Below, piece by piece: positions 47,757 through 56,691 of a DNA stretch of 64,000 nt. The stretch is taken from positions 4,650,001 to 4,714,000 of the forward strand of contig NZ_CP155079.2 in the NCBI RefSeq assembly GCF_039634365.2, in the 5' to 3' direction. The stretch is from Mucilaginibacter sp. PAMB04168 (GTDB lineage: Bacteria > Bacteroidota > Bacteroidia > Sphingobacteriales > Sphingobacteriaceae). The notes beneath the pieces were generated by a model that was not told the DNA's origin, did no database searches, and saw only the letters and a program-made list of their open reading frames with translations. Each line of letters begins with the position of its first letter. Within the stretch, counting starts at the first letter, position 1. The position numbers and the translations under genes are program-made.

Positions 47757-48575
47757 ATGGCTCCTAATTTATTTTACCTGTCGTTCCTTAGCTGTTTTAC
47801 TATAGCTTTTAATGTTTCGGTATTTGCACAGAAACCAGATCTATACATTGAACCCAAGCTTTCCAACAACAAAGGCATTAACCCCTTTAATTACGATAAT
47901 AAGATTTTATTGAAGGCAAGACTTACATATATGACTATTTTATTGTCAAAGGCCACGATACACTCAAATATGCAATTACATCACAACCAGAAGGCGCTAA
48001 GTCATGGCATTATGTACCCGCTATGCAAAAGGATAGTAGTACAATTGAATATCTGGGTATAAAAACTTTTAGGAAAAATAGGTCCTATTATGATGGACAA
48101 ACCAAACTACAATCAGACGGAGGTATTCCTCTACCATTATAATTTTGATTTTAAACCTTTAGAGACTGAACTAACGGGGGTAATTGAGAATAAAGCAAAT
48201 GTTTGGTTACACCCATTTCGCTTTCATGCGCTAGAGATTCTGCAACTGTCTCCCTTTCCTTACATCAAGCTGCCGCTTAAATCTGGTCAAATTTATGATT
48301 GGAATCTCGAAATCGGTGAAAAATGGCCTGAATTTAAAGCCTTCAATTGGACAGGTAAGCTTACTCTCCATTGCAAATATGTTGTGCAAGGTAAGGAAGC
48401 GCTCAGCTTACCCATTGGAACTGTCCAAACAATAAAAGTTAAGGGTATTGCGAATACCACCAGTGGCCATAGCATTCTCGTGTCTTACTTCAGCGAACAA
48501 TTCGGATTTGTAAAGCTGGTATATCACAACTTAGATGGGTCAAGTATTACCATGACTCTTAAACAGATCAAATAG
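47757..48575 (+). pseudogene. secreted protein gene with two compensating frameshifts
   Basis: Starts MAPNLFYLSFLSCFTIAFNV with a signal peptide ending in VFAQ. The frame is coherent to about 47903-47915 (NPFNYDNKILL). It then continues one base out of frame (EGKTYIYDYFIVKGHDTL up to about 48120, DGQTKLQSDGGIPL), and from there returns to the first frame (LYHYNFDFKPLETELTG) to the stop at 48575. Joined, it is about 272 residues, beta-rich, ending VYHNLDGSSITMTLKQIK. It is probably a periplasmic or outer-surface protein of unknown family. The frames seen singly, 47757-48062 and 48090-48575, are fragments. Either a true pseudogene or two sequencing indels. Confidence 0.6.
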
Positions 48576-48667
48576 GTTTGCCTTTTGAATATGTTATAGC
48601 ATTCACTTTTGGTTACATGTTTTCAATGGATAAATCCCCTCTGTGTTCTCGCGGCAATAAGCCTGGA

Positions 48668-48694
48668 TGCTCTACCTATTATATAGGTAGAGCA
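48668..48694. repeat. 12-bp perfect hairpin
   Basis: TGCTCTACCTAT-TAT-ATAGGTAGAGCA. A tight loop but no T run on either strand. It stands between the broken gene and the remnant at 48721, so it may be a decayed terminator. Confidence 0.55.
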
Positions 48695-48720
48695 ATATCA
48701 GATGTTTCAATTACAGGAAG

Positions 48721-48837
48721 CTATTGTTCTGCTAATATTGCTTTAACACCGGCGTAAGTTAACACATTGTTGCTAAGGGCATCCTGTTTAAGCCTTGCAA
48801 GCGGGTTATATTTAGTGTTCAGCTCACCTACGTTGGT
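48721..48837 (-). pseudogene. 3' remnant of a gene
   Basis: 38 codons between stops on the minus strand read as a natural protein tail: NTKYNPLARLKQDALSNN, then VLTYAGVKAILAEQ, stop. No start codon or upstream coding sequence is left. The parent family is not recognised. Confidence 0.4.
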
Positions 48838-48931
48838 TCAGTTGTCAGTTCATAGTTAAAAGATGTTAAATGTGAAGCGGAAACATACTATAACACAATA
48901 AGGCGTTTATTTTCGCGCTTAAAATAAATAA

Positions 48932-48962
48932 TTGATTGATTTACATTATATAATTATCTTTG
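48932..48962 (+). promoter_or_regulatory. bamD promoter
   Basis: TTGA (48932-48935), 19 bp, TATCTTTG (48955-48962). The box ends 4 nt before the ATG, so the mRNA is probably leaderless. Confidence 0.6.
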
Positions 48963-48966
48963 CAGG

Positions 48967-49902
48967 ATGTTTAAAAAGCAACGTGCTATAATTGCAGGCT
49001 TATTAGTTACCGCGGTACTTATTACTGGCAGCTGTAAAAGCAGCTACGAGAGATTAAAGGAGAGTAACGACCGGGCTAAACAATACCAGCAGGCCGTAAA
49101 ATTCTATAACAAAAAACAATACTCAAAAGCACTGGAGTTATTTGAGTTACTTACACCAAAATACAGAGGATTAAGTGAGGCTGAAGACTTATTCTTTTAT
49201 TACGCCTACGCTAACTATAACTTAAAGGATTACACTTCGGCCCGTTACCATTTTAAAAACTTTGCCGATCTGTACCCATCAAGTACCCGTGCTGAGGAAT
49301 GCCGTTACATGTCTGCCTATTGTTATTATCTGGATTCACCTATTCCGTCGCTTGACCAGGAGAATACCACCAAGGCTATTGAGACTTTACAATTGTTTAT
49401 AAACCTTTATCCTAAAAGTGAACGTAGCGTTCAAGCCGGTAAGTTGATTCAGGACCTGCGCGATAAATTAGAAACCAAAGCTTACAATAATGCAAGGCTT
49501 TATTTAGATATCGGCGATTACCTGTCGGCAGTTATGGCATTCAATAATGCCCTGCGCGATTATCCGGATACTAAGTATGCAGAAGAAATGGAGTTTTTAA
49601 CTGTTAAGGCCCAGTACTTGTATGCCAAGAACAGTGCCGAATTCCGTCAGGAAGAGCGCTATACGCAATCAATGACCTATGCTGATCAATTTGCTGAGAA
49701 ATATGCAAACAGCAAGTATGTTAAAGAAGCAGCCGAATACCGTAAAGACAGCGAGCGTGGTATTGCAAACGCCAAACGTTATTTAGCGCGGTTAGAAGCT
49801 GAGGGTAAACTGGCCAAAAAACTAGCAGATAGGGATACGGCTAAAGCGCCGCAACAACAGTCAATTACTGATAAACATAATCAAAGAAGTCCGCAACAAT
49901 AA
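48967..49902 (+). CDS. bamD: outer membrane assembly lipoprotein BamD
   Basis: 311 residues. Lipoprotein signal ending LITGSC with lipid Cys near residue 23. Five TPR-like helical repeats follow (YNKKQYSKALELFELLTPKY, YASYNLKDYTSARYHFKNF-type, LYPSSTRAEE), typical of BamD/ComL, an essential part of the BAM complex that inserts outer-membrane barrels. The C-terminal 40 residues are charged and Gln-rich. First gene of a run with rpoZ 14 bp behind. Confidence 0.93.
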   Translation: MFKKQRAIIAGLLVTAVLITGSCKSSYERLKESNDRAKQYQQAVKFYNKKQYSKALELFELLTPKYRGLSEAEDLFFYYAYANYNLKDYTSARYHFKNFADLYPSSTRAEECRYMSAYCYYLDSPIPSLDQENTTKAIETLQLFINLYPKSERSVQAGKLIQDLRDKLETKAYNNARLYLDIGDYLSAVMAFNNALRDYPDTKYAEEMEFLTVKAQYLYAKNSAEFRQEERYTQSMTYADQFAEKYANSKYVKEAAEYRKDSERGIANAKRYLARLEAEGKLAKKLADRDTAKAPQQQSITDKHNQRSPQQ

Positions 49903-49916
49903 AATATAAAACGAAC

Positions 49917-50252
49917 ATGAGCAATAATCCTAATAATAAACCAACTGTAGCAGGCAGTACCGTAACCCGCGATTTGCGCGACCTGGATAAAACAACAGAC
50001 AACCTGTATGAGTCTATCGTTATCATGTCGAAACGTGCAAACCAGATATCAAACAACATTAAAGAAGAGCTGCATCAGAAATTATCTGAGTTTGCCTCTG
50101 CAAATGATAACCTGGAAGAAGTGTTTGAGAACCGTGAGCAGATCGAAATTTCGAAACATTACGAGCGCTTGCCCAAACCTACGTTAGTAGCAGTTCAGGA
50201 ATTTTTAGAAAACAAGGTTTATTTCCGCAACCCTAACAAAGAGAGAGATTAA
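49917..50252 (+). CDS. rpoZ: RNA polymerase omega subunit (Bacteroidota type)
   Basis: 111 residues. The central block NLYESIVIMSKRANQISNNIKEEL is the conserved omega helix pair that clamps beta-prime. The Bacteroidota form is longer at the C-terminus (LVAVQEFLENKVYFRNPNKERD) than E. coli omega (91 residues). It lies 14 bp after bamD and is closed by a strong terminator. Confidence 0.88.
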   Translation: MSNNPNNKPTVAGSTVTRDLRDLDKTTDNLYESIVIMSKRANQISNNIKEELHQKLSEFASANDNLEEVFENREQIEISKHYERLPKPTLVAVQEFLENKVYFRNPNKERD

Positions 50253-50285
50253 TTCTCTTACCTGTAAAAACAAGATTTTAGAAAA

Positions 50286-50318
50286 AAAGCCCTTTTACTT
50301 TCAAAAGGGCTTTTTTAT
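50286..50318 (+). terminator. terminator of bamD-rpoZ
   Basis: AAGCCCTTTT-ACTTTC-AAAAGGGCTT followed by a T run. Confidence 0.9.
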
Positions 50319-50381
50319 TGTAAGATACCGCCGCGAAATTGAATAAGCCATTCAGTTTATACGATATTAGCTGGGTTTACC

Positions 50382-50389
50382 TATTTTTG
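50382..50389 (+). promoter_or_regulatory. -7 box of coaBC
   Basis: TATTTTTG, ending 4 nt before the ATG at 50394. The -33 region is weak (TTTA 22 bp upstream). Confidence 0.5.
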
Positions 50390-50393
50390 TACT

Positions 50394-51593
50394 ATGCTCG
50401 AAGGCAAGAAAATTGTTTTAGGTGTTTGCGGTAGTATAGCGGCCTATAAATCTGCTACGCTTGTGCGCTTGTTAATAAAGGCCGGTGCAGAAGTGCAGGT
50501 AGTGATGACCAAAGACGCTGCCAGCTTTATTACGCCGCTTACGCTCTCCACACTTTCCAAAAAACCGGTACTCATACAATATTTTGAACCTGGCACCGGC
50601 CAATGGAATAATCATGTAGAACTGGGCCTATGGGCCGATTTATTCCTGATTGCCCCAGCAAGCGCCAACACTATGGCTAAAATGGCCGGTGGACAGTGTG
50701 ATAACCTACTTACTGCCGCATACTTATCGGCCAAGTGCCCGGTTTACTTTGCACCAGCAATGGATCTGGATATGTGGCGCCACCAAGCTACCTTAAGCAA
50801 TGTGCAAAAGCTGCAAAGCTACGGTAATATACTTATACAGCCAGGCAGTGGCGAACTGGCCAGCGGCTTGCATGGTGAAGGCCGCATGGCGGAGCCTGAA
50901 GAAATTGTAAGTTTTGTAACCGATCAACTATCAGAGAGCCTTCGGCTGGCTGGTAAACGAATGCTGGTTACGGCTGGTCCTACTTACGAGGCAATTGATC
51001 CTGTACGTTTTATAGGTAACCATTCTTCCGGCAAAATGGGATTTGCCATCGCCGATGAATTGGCCAAACAGGGTGCTGTGGTAACACTTATAGCGGGTCC
51101 ATCTGCACAAACGTTACAACAAACCGGTATAAACCGTATTGATATTACATCAGCTGCAGAAATGCTGGAAGCTTGCTTGTACCATTTTGACATTGCTGAT
51201 GCTTGCATAATGAGCGCTGCCGTGGCCGATTATACACCTATAAATGTGTCATCCCAAAAAATCAAAAAGCAGAGTGACACCTTTGGCATAGATCTAAAGA
51301 AAACGACTGACATATTAAGAGTACTGGGCGAACGCAAACGACACAATCAATTACTCATTGGTTTTGCGCTCGAAACTCAAAACGAGGAGCAGAACGCTAT
51401 AGATAAGCTGCACAAAAAAAACCTCGACCTGATTATTTTAAATTCACTTAATGATGTTGGCGCGGGCTTTAAGCTTGATACCAATAAAATAACAATGATT
51501 GACCGGCAGCTCCATAAAACAATCTTTGAAACCAAGCGTAAAAGCGAGGTGGCTGCTGACATATGCCATAAGATAATTACGTTGTTGAAATGA
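50394..51593 (+). CDS. coaBC: bifunctional phosphopantothenoylcysteine decarboxylase/synthetase
   Basis: 399 residues, making 4'-phosphopantetheine for CoA. The N-terminal flavoprotein CoaC domain starts KIVLGVCGSIAAYKS and carries the PAMDLDMWRH block (catalytic Cys region CPVYFAPAM). The C-terminal CoaB domain starts about residue 185 with LVTAGPTYEAIDPVRFIGNHSS and includes the AAVADYTP dimer strand. It overlaps the next gene by 4 nt. Confidence 0.96.
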   Translation: MLEGKKIVLGVCGSIAAYKSATLVRLLIKAGAEVQVVMTKDAASFITPLTLSTLSKKPVLIQYFEPGTGQWNNHVELGLWADLFLIAPASANTMAKMAGGQCDNLLTAAYLSAKCPVYFAPAMDLDMWRHQATLSNVQKLQSYGNILIQPGSGELASGLHGEGRMAEPEEIVSFVTDQLSESLRLAGKRMLVTAGPTYEAIDPVRFIGNHSSGKMGFAIADELAKQGAVVTLIAGPSAQTLQQTGINRIDITSAAEMLEACLYHFDIADACIMSAAVADYTPINVSSQKIKKQSDTFGIDLKKTTDILRVLGERKRHNQLLIGFALETQNEEQNAIDKLHKKNLDLIILNSLNDVGAGFKLDTNKITMIDRQLHKTIFETKRKSEVAADICHKIITLLK

Positions 51594-52486
51594 TGAAGAA
51601 GCTGGGGTTGTTATTGTTGTGGTTAGGAATTGTGCATACAGCTATTGCACAGGATTTAAATGCCCGTGTACAAGTACTATCGCCGAAAATTGCGACAACC
51701 AATAAGCGCATTTTCACTTCGCTACAAACCGCCATGCGTGAGTTTTTGAACGGACGCAAGTGGAGCGCCGATGCTGTACAACCGCAAGAAAAAGTAGATT
51801 GCAGCTTTGTACTAACGGTTACCAATTGGGATAACGGAACTAGTTTTAGTGGCGAACTCCAGGTGCAGTCGACCCGTCCAGTTTATAACGCCGCTTATAA
51901 CACCCCCGTTTTTAGTATTAACGACCGCGATTTTGACTTCACCTACACCGAAGGGCAAACCATTGACTTTAATAACCAAACCTTCGAAAGCAATTTAAGC
52001 TCCGTGATGGCTTTTTATGCCTACATGATTATGGCTTTTGATTACGACAGCTTTTCTAAATTCGGCGGCACTTCATATTATGCCAACGCACAAACGGTAG
52101 TTATTAACGCGCAAAGTTCATCATACCGTGGCTGGAAAGCATTTGATAATAATACCAACCGCTATTGGCTGTCGGAGAACACCATGAACAAAACTTACAT
52201 TCCGCTGCGTGAGTTTTTATATACCTACCATAGGCAAGGGCTGGATTTAATGGCCGACAATGCAGCTACCGGCCGTAAAAATATAACGGCCGCTTTGCCG
52301 GTACTTACCCAGCTGGATCGTGTACGAGTCGGTGCCACTTTGCCCACCTTATTTTTCCTGGCTAAGCGCAATGAGTTGGTCTCTATTTATTCAAAAGCAG
52401 ATCCCCAGGAAAAGCTGCAGGCCATGAACATCCTTAACCAAGCCGACCCGGCTAATGGAAATTTGTATCAAACCTTACAACAATAA
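51590..52486 (+). CDS. porD: DUF4835 protein (PorD-like, type IX secretion)
   Basis: 298 residues with signal peptide MMKKLGLLLLWLGIVHTAIA. Mature features: LNARVQVLSPKIATTNKRIF, an LQTAMREFLNGRKWS block, FTYTEGQTIDFN and ARKN/GRKNITAALPVL, all typical of DUF4835. The family is named PorD for its link to gliding and type IX secretion in Bacteroidota; whether this strain runs a T9SS cannot be seen here. The order coaBC-porD-recN is conserved in the phylum. Translationally coupled to coaBC. Confidence 0.82.
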   Translation: MMKKLGLLLLWLGIVHTAIAQDLNARVQVLSPKIATTNKRIFTSLQTAMREFLNGRKWSADAVQPQEKVDCSFVLTVTNWDNGTSFSGELQVQSTRPVYNAAYNTPVFSINDRDFDFTYTEGQTIDFNNQTFESNLSSVMAFYAYMIMAFDYDSFSKFGGTSYYANAQTVVINAQSSSYRGWKAFDNNTNRYWLSENTMNKTYIPLREFLYTYHRQGLDLMADNAATGRKNITAALPVLTQLDRVRVGATLPTLFFLAKRNELVSIYSKADPQEKLQAMNILNQADPANGNLYQTLQQ

Positions 52487-52552
52487 ACCACTTCAGTACA
52501 TCTGTAAGTTTGTTATAAAACACATCTGTTAGGCATTGATTTTGTAATTGAG

Positions 52553-52560
52553 TATCTTTG
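52553..52560 (+). promoter_or_regulatory. -7 box of recN
   Basis: TATCTTTG, with a 19-nt leader to the ATG at 52580. It suggests recN can be expressed apart from coaBC-porD. Confidence 0.45.
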
Positions 52561-52579
52561 TATTCAAGGATAACTCTAC

Positions 52580-54241
52580 ATGCTGCATCAGCTCAACATT
52601 CATAATTACGCTTTAATTGATAACCTGGAAATTGGCTTTGACGCCAGTTTAAATATCATAACCGGCGAAACCGGGGCCGGTAAATCTATTATATTAGGTG
52701 CGCTATCACTTATTTTAGGTCAGCGTGCCGAGAGTAAGTACTTCTTCAATCAGCAAAAGAAGTGCGTGATTGAAGGTACTTTTAAGATTGCCGACTTTCA
52801 CCTTAAAGCTTTTTTTGAAGAGAACGACCTGGATTACGAACCTGAAACAGTTTTAAGGCGCGAAATATCGGCCGATGGCAAATCACGTGCGTTTGTAAAT
52901 GACACACCGGTTAATTTGGCTACTTTAAAGCTTTTAGGCGAGCAATTGATAGATATTCACTCGCAACAGGCTACCCGCGAAATTAATGATCCGGGCTTTC
53001 AGTTGCTGGTTGTGGACGGCGTGGCCAAACACCAGCCCCTGCTCAACCAATATCAAACTGACTACAGGGCTTACAAAAAAGCAACCTCCCGGCTTCAACA
53101 GCTGATCGATGAAAATAATAAAGCCAAAACAGACCTCGATTATTTTCAGTTTCAATTTGATGAATTAGAAAAGGCAGGCCTATCGGCCGATGAGCAGGAA
53201 GAATTGGAGCAGGAGCTTTACACGCTGAACAATGCTGAGGAAATAAAACGCAAACTGAATGGCGCACTTCAATTATTGCAGGACAGCGAAGTGGCCGTTA
53301 CTTTACAAGTAAAAGAAGCCGGACAGCAGCTCTTATCACTAAATAAATTTAATCCGCAGATTGCTGAATTGCATGAGCGACTTAACAGCTCATTAATTGA
53401 GCTGAAAGATATAGCTTCTGAAATTGAGCTGATAGAACAGCAAACGCAAACCAACGAGGCACGTGCCGATGAGATCAATACACGCTTAAGCCTGATTTAC
53501 AATTTGCAAAAGAAGCACCGGGTTAGTAGCAATGCCGAGTTACTGGCTTTGCAGGAAGAGCTATCGGGCAAGATACAGCAAGTGCTTTTTGGGGACGAAG
53601 AAATTGAATCGTTACAGGAGCAAATAAAATTGCAAAGAGACGATTTACAGCAACTGGCTAAGCAATTATCTGACAACCGCATTAAAGCCCTCCCCGATAT
53701 TGAAACTCAGGTAATGGATACCCTGGCTGAAATGGGTATGGGCAATGCCCTTCTTAAAATTGAGCATACTTACACCACTAACCAGGAACTTACTAAAACC
53801 GGTGCAGACCAAATACGCTTTTTATTTACGGCCAATAAAGGACATAACCTGGCCGAAATGAGTAAAGTGGCTTCAGGTGGTGAGCTGTCGCGGTTAATGC
53901 TGAGCATAAAATCTATCATTGCAAGATATACCGCATTACCAACCATTATTTTTGATGAGATAGACACGGGTGTATCTGGCGAGGTAGCCAATAAGGTGGG
54001 TATTATTATGGAACGTTTAGCCGGCAACCTGCAGGTAATTACCATTACACACTTGCCGCAAATAGCCAGCAAAGGGCAAAGCCATTATTTTGTATATAAA
54101 AATAATGAAACAGCTACCACTTATACGAAAATACGCCAGCTAACCGATGAGGAACGCGTTTTAGAGATTGCCAAAATGTTAAGCGGCGACAAGCCGGGCG
54201 AAAGTGCGCTCCAGAACGCAAGGGAATTACTGAACAGTTAG
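52580..54241 (+). CDS. recN: DNA repair protein RecN
   Basis: 553 residues, SMC-like ATPase acting in double-strand-break repair. Head motifs: Walker A GETGAGKSIILGAL at about residue 30, signature VASGGELSRLMLSIKS, Walker B PTIIFDEIDTGVSGE, and H-loop THLPQIAS. The middle (about 150-370) is an antiparallel coiled coil rich in Glu/Leu/Gln. The N-terminal MLHQLNIHNYALIDNLEI start is standard. Confidence 0.96.
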   Translation: MLHQLNIHNYALIDNLEIGFDASLNIITGETGAGKSIILGALSLILGQRAESKYFFNQQKKCVIEGTFKIADFHLKAFFEENDLDYEPETVLRREISADGKSRAFVNDTPVNLATLKLLGEQLIDIHSQQATREINDPGFQLLVVDGVAKHQPLLNQYQTDYRAYKKATSRLQQLIDENNKAKTDLDYFQFQFDELEKAGLSADEQEELEQELYTLNNAEEIKRKLNGALQLLQDSEVAVTLQVKEAGQQLLSLNKFNPQIAELHERLNSSLIELKDIASEIELIEQQTQTNEARADEINTRLSLIYNLQKKHRVSSNAELLALQEELSGKIQQVLFGDEEIESLQEQIKLQRDDLQQLAKQLSDNRIKALPDIETQVMDTLAEMGMGNALLKIEHTYTTNQELTKTGADQIRFLFTANKGHNLAEMSKVASGGELSRLMLSIKSIIARYTALPTIIFDEIDTGVSGEVANKVGIIMERLAGNLQVITITHLPQIASKGQSHYFVYKNNETATTYTKIRQLTDEERVLEIAKMLSGDKPGESALQNARELLNS

Positions 54242-54249
54242 GCACAAAA

Positions 54250-54335
54250 CACGTGTTAGGGATTGAAGCGGATACCGGCCAGTGACTAAGGCCTGTGCAG
54301 TATGAGCGTAAAGCCCGGCCCGAAGGGAACACCAA
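54250..54335 (+). ncRNA. candidate structured intergenic RNA
   Basis: About 85 nt in the recN-fabI gap. An outer helix GTGTT (54253-54257) with AACAC (54328-54332) encloses AGGGATTGAAGCGGATA, an inner GGCC-N9-GGCC hairpin (54277-54293) and AAGCCCGGCCCGAAGGG. The AGGGATTGAAGCGGATA ... CGAAGGGAAC layout matches an intergenic element I recall as recurrent in Bacteroidota genomes, possibly the Flavo-1 RNA of Rfam; the name is from memory and uncertain. Function unknown. Confidence 0.5.
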
Positions 54336-54492
54336 TATTGAGATGAAAAACTAAGTACAATGATTACGTACTGCTTTAGGTAGTATACCTATTGGCAAAC
54401 GCATATGGCAGCATAAACTGAGATTTATCGTTAAATAAATTTCTTTAAAATAATTTCTACCTTTACCACCCGATTAACAATTCGAAAACAAC

Positions 54493-55305
54493 ATGGCTTA
54501 TAATTTATTACAAGGTAAAAAGGGAATCATTTTTGGCGCCCTTGATGAAAAATCAATTGCCTGGAAAACAGCCCAGCGCTGCAGAGCCGAAGGCGCTGAA
54601 CTGGTTTTAACAAACGCCCCTATTGCCTTGCGCATGGGTACCATTAACCAACTGGCCGAAGAGGTAAACGCCCCCGTTATTCCGGCTGATGTTACTGTTA
54701 CTGCCGATATTGAAAACCTGTTTACGAAGGCGCAAGAGCACTTTGGCGGTAAAATTGACTTTGTATTGCACTCTATAGGCATGAGCATTAATGTTCGTAA
54801 AGGCATTCATTATACCGAAAACAATTATGAGTTTACTCACAAGGGCATGGATATTTCGGCTTTAAGCTTACACCGTATATTACAGGTAGCTATGAAACAG
54901 GATGCCATTAGCGAGTGGGGATCAGTTGTCGCTTTATCATACATTGCTGCTCAACGTGTTTTCCCTGATTATAACGACATGGCCGATAACAAAGCAATGC
55001 TGGAAAGTATTGCCCGCAACTTTGGTTACCAGTATGGTGTAAAGAAAAACGTCCGTATCAACACTATTTCACAATCACCTACCCGTACTACTGCAGGTTC
55101 GGGCGTTAAAGGTTTTGATGGCTTTGTTGATTTTGCCGAAAAGATGAGTCCGCTTGGTAATGCCACTGCCGACCAGTGCGCCGACTATTGCGTCACCCTG
55201 TTCTCTGACCTTACCCGCATGGTAACAATGCAAAACCTTTTCCATGATGGTGGTTTCTCCTTTACCGGTGTTACACAGGCCATCATCGATCAAATGAATA
55301 AATAG
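54493..55305 (+). CDS. fabI: enoyl-ACP reductase FabI
   Basis: 270 residues. NADH-dependent last step of fatty-acid elongation. Starts YNLLQGKKGIIFGALDEKSIAW, the FabI nucleotide-binding loop. The catalytic Tyr and Lys are in SYIAAQRVFPDYNDMADNKAML (Y-x6-K). RINTISQSPTRTTAGSGV forms the substrate-binding flip loop. Single gene with its own terminator. TACCTTTA upstream is a weak -7 candidate. Confidence 0.95.
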   Translation: MAYNLLQGKKGIIFGALDEKSIAWKTAQRCRAEGAELVLTNAPIALRMGTINQLAEEVNAPVIPADVTVTADIENLFTKAQEHFGGKIDFVLHSIGMSINVRKGIHYTENNYEFTHKGMDISALSLHRILQVAMKQDAISEWGSVVALSYIAAQRVFPDYNDMADNKAMLESIARNFGYQYGVKKNVRINTISQSPTRTTAGSGVKGFDGFVDFAEKMSPLGNATADQCADYCVTLFSDLTRMVTMQNLFHDGGFSFTGVTQAIIDQMNK

Positions 55306-55320
55306 ATATCTCATATAAAA

Positions 55321-55350
55321 AAAGCCATAGTTAACTATGGCTTTTTTTTG
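55321..55350 (+). terminator. fabI terminator
   Basis: AAAGCCATAG-TTAA-CTATGGCTTT followed by T5 and more. Confidence 0.9.
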
Positions 55351-55374
55351 CCCCGATGTAACTAATCATTTAGT

Positions 55375-55382
55375 TATATTTG
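55375..55382 (+). promoter_or_regulatory. -7 box of the 55386 gene
   Basis: TATATTTG, ending 3 nt before the ATG at 55386; the mRNA would be leaderless. Confidence 0.5.
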
Positions 55383-55385
55383 AAT

Positions 55386-56609
55386 ATGCGAAGCATTTTA
55401 CTCATATGGTTATTTATCTTGCCTGCATTAGCTCATGCCCAGTATACCATATCGGGAAACATCATTAACCTGTATGATAAAAAGCCTGTTGCAAAGGCAA
55501 GTGTTTTTTTGAGCAACACAACTATTGGCACTGCCTCAGCAGACGATGGTAGTTATCTGTTACGTAATGTGAAGCCTGGTCAGTATGACATGGTAATTAC
55601 TGCCATTGGTTATGAAACCCTATACAAAACCATAAAAGTAGAGCAAACCCTTAACATACCTTATATTGAACTTACACCTAAGACGGTTGAACTAAACGCA
55701 GTTGTAGTTAAGCCAGATCCCGAATGGCAGAACAACTACCGGATTTTTAAAGACGAATTGCTGGGTCCAAGCGATTATGCGTTGCAGTGTAAGATATTGA
55801 ACCCGGAGATACTTGACTTAAATTTTGATAAGGCTAAACGTACATTAACTGCTTCCACCAACGATTATCTTGAAGTTGAGAATAAAGCGCTTGGTTATAA
55901 GCTTAAATATTTACTTACCAACTTTATTAAAGATTATTATACCGGTTCCCTTTATTACCAGGGCAACGTATTGTTTATTCCTATGCAAGGGAAGCCTTCC
56001 CAAGTGCGCAAATGGTACAAGAACCGGCTCGTAGCTTATATGGGTTCTTCACAACATTATTTACGCTCAATATTGGGTAATCAACTAATTGAACAAGGGT
56101 TTCGAAGCATGCGATTAATTCGTAAGCCAAATCTGCAACGTCCACCTGATAGCTTAATACAAGCTAAGATTGCAAAATACAGGAGTGCCGCCGTAAGCAT
56201 TCATGGCAATAATATCATTATGCAAAAAAAAGATTCTCTGGAATATTGGCTGGAAAGGAAGCGAATGCCTAAAATAGTTGAAACCCTGGTTACTGCCCAG
56301 TTGAATGTAGACAGTTTAATAAAAAAAACTGACCAAAAAGGAATATTTGCTATAGGCTTTCAGGACGTTCTGTATATTGTATACAATAAAAAGAAGGGGC
56401 ATAGTAATTATGACAAGCGGCCGCTCAATGCACCCGATTTTCCAACTAGCTTAATGAATTTCTCTGAGCCGTATGCCTTTTTTGATACAAACGGCATTAT
56501 AGTCAATCCTACATCAGTTGTTTTTGAAGGCGATTGGGGAAGCGACCGACTAGCTAAACTCCTGCCCTATGATTATGACCCGAAGGAAAAAGAAAATGGA
56601 AAGCCTTAG
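55386..56609 (+). CDS. carboxypeptidase-regulatory-like domain protein
   Basis: 407 residues from the ATG at 55386; the TTG two codons upstream overlaps the -7 box. Signal peptide MRSILLIWLFILPALAHAQ. Residues about 20-105 form a CarboxypepD_reg-like (CNA-B type) beta-sandwich: ISGNIINLYDKKPVAKASVF, GSYLLRNVKPGQYDMVITAIGYE. The remaining 300 residues are an uncharacterised beta-rich domain common in Bacteroidota cell-surface proteins that lack a TonB barrel. Periplasmic or outer-membrane associated. Convergent with clpC. Confidence 0.8.
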   Translation: MRSILLIWLFILPALAHAQYTISGNIINLYDKKPVAKASVFLSNTTIGTASADDGSYLLRNVKPGQYDMVITAIGYETLYKTIKVEQTLNIPYIELTPKTVELNAVVVKPDPEWQNNYRIFKDELLGPSDYALQCKILNPEILDLNFDKAKRTLTASTNDYLEVENKALGYKLKYLLTNFIKDYYTGSLYYQGNVLFIPMQGKPSQVRKWYKNRLVAYMGSSQHYLRSILGNQLIEQGFRSMRLIRKPNLQRPPDSLIQAKIAKYRSAAVSIHGNNIIMQKKDSLEYWLERKRMPKIVETLVTAQLNVDSLIKKTDQKGIFAIGFQDVLYIVYNKKKGHSNYDKRPLNAPDFPTSLMNFSEPYAFFDTNGIIVNPTSVVFEGDWGSDRLAKLLPYDYDPKEKENGKP

Positions 56610-56630
56610 CCTTCAAATCCTCAAAAACAA

Positions 56631-56657
56631 AAACAGTCGCTTAGTAAGCGGCTGTTT
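56631..56657 (-). terminator. clpC terminator
   Basis: AAACAGTCGCTT-AGT-AAGCGGCTGTTT, 12 bp with one G-T. On the minus strand T5 follows directly; lies 35 nt after the clpC stop. Confidence 0.8.
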
Positions 56658-56691
56658 CGTTATAATTGTTTTTGGATTAACTGTTTTTGGA

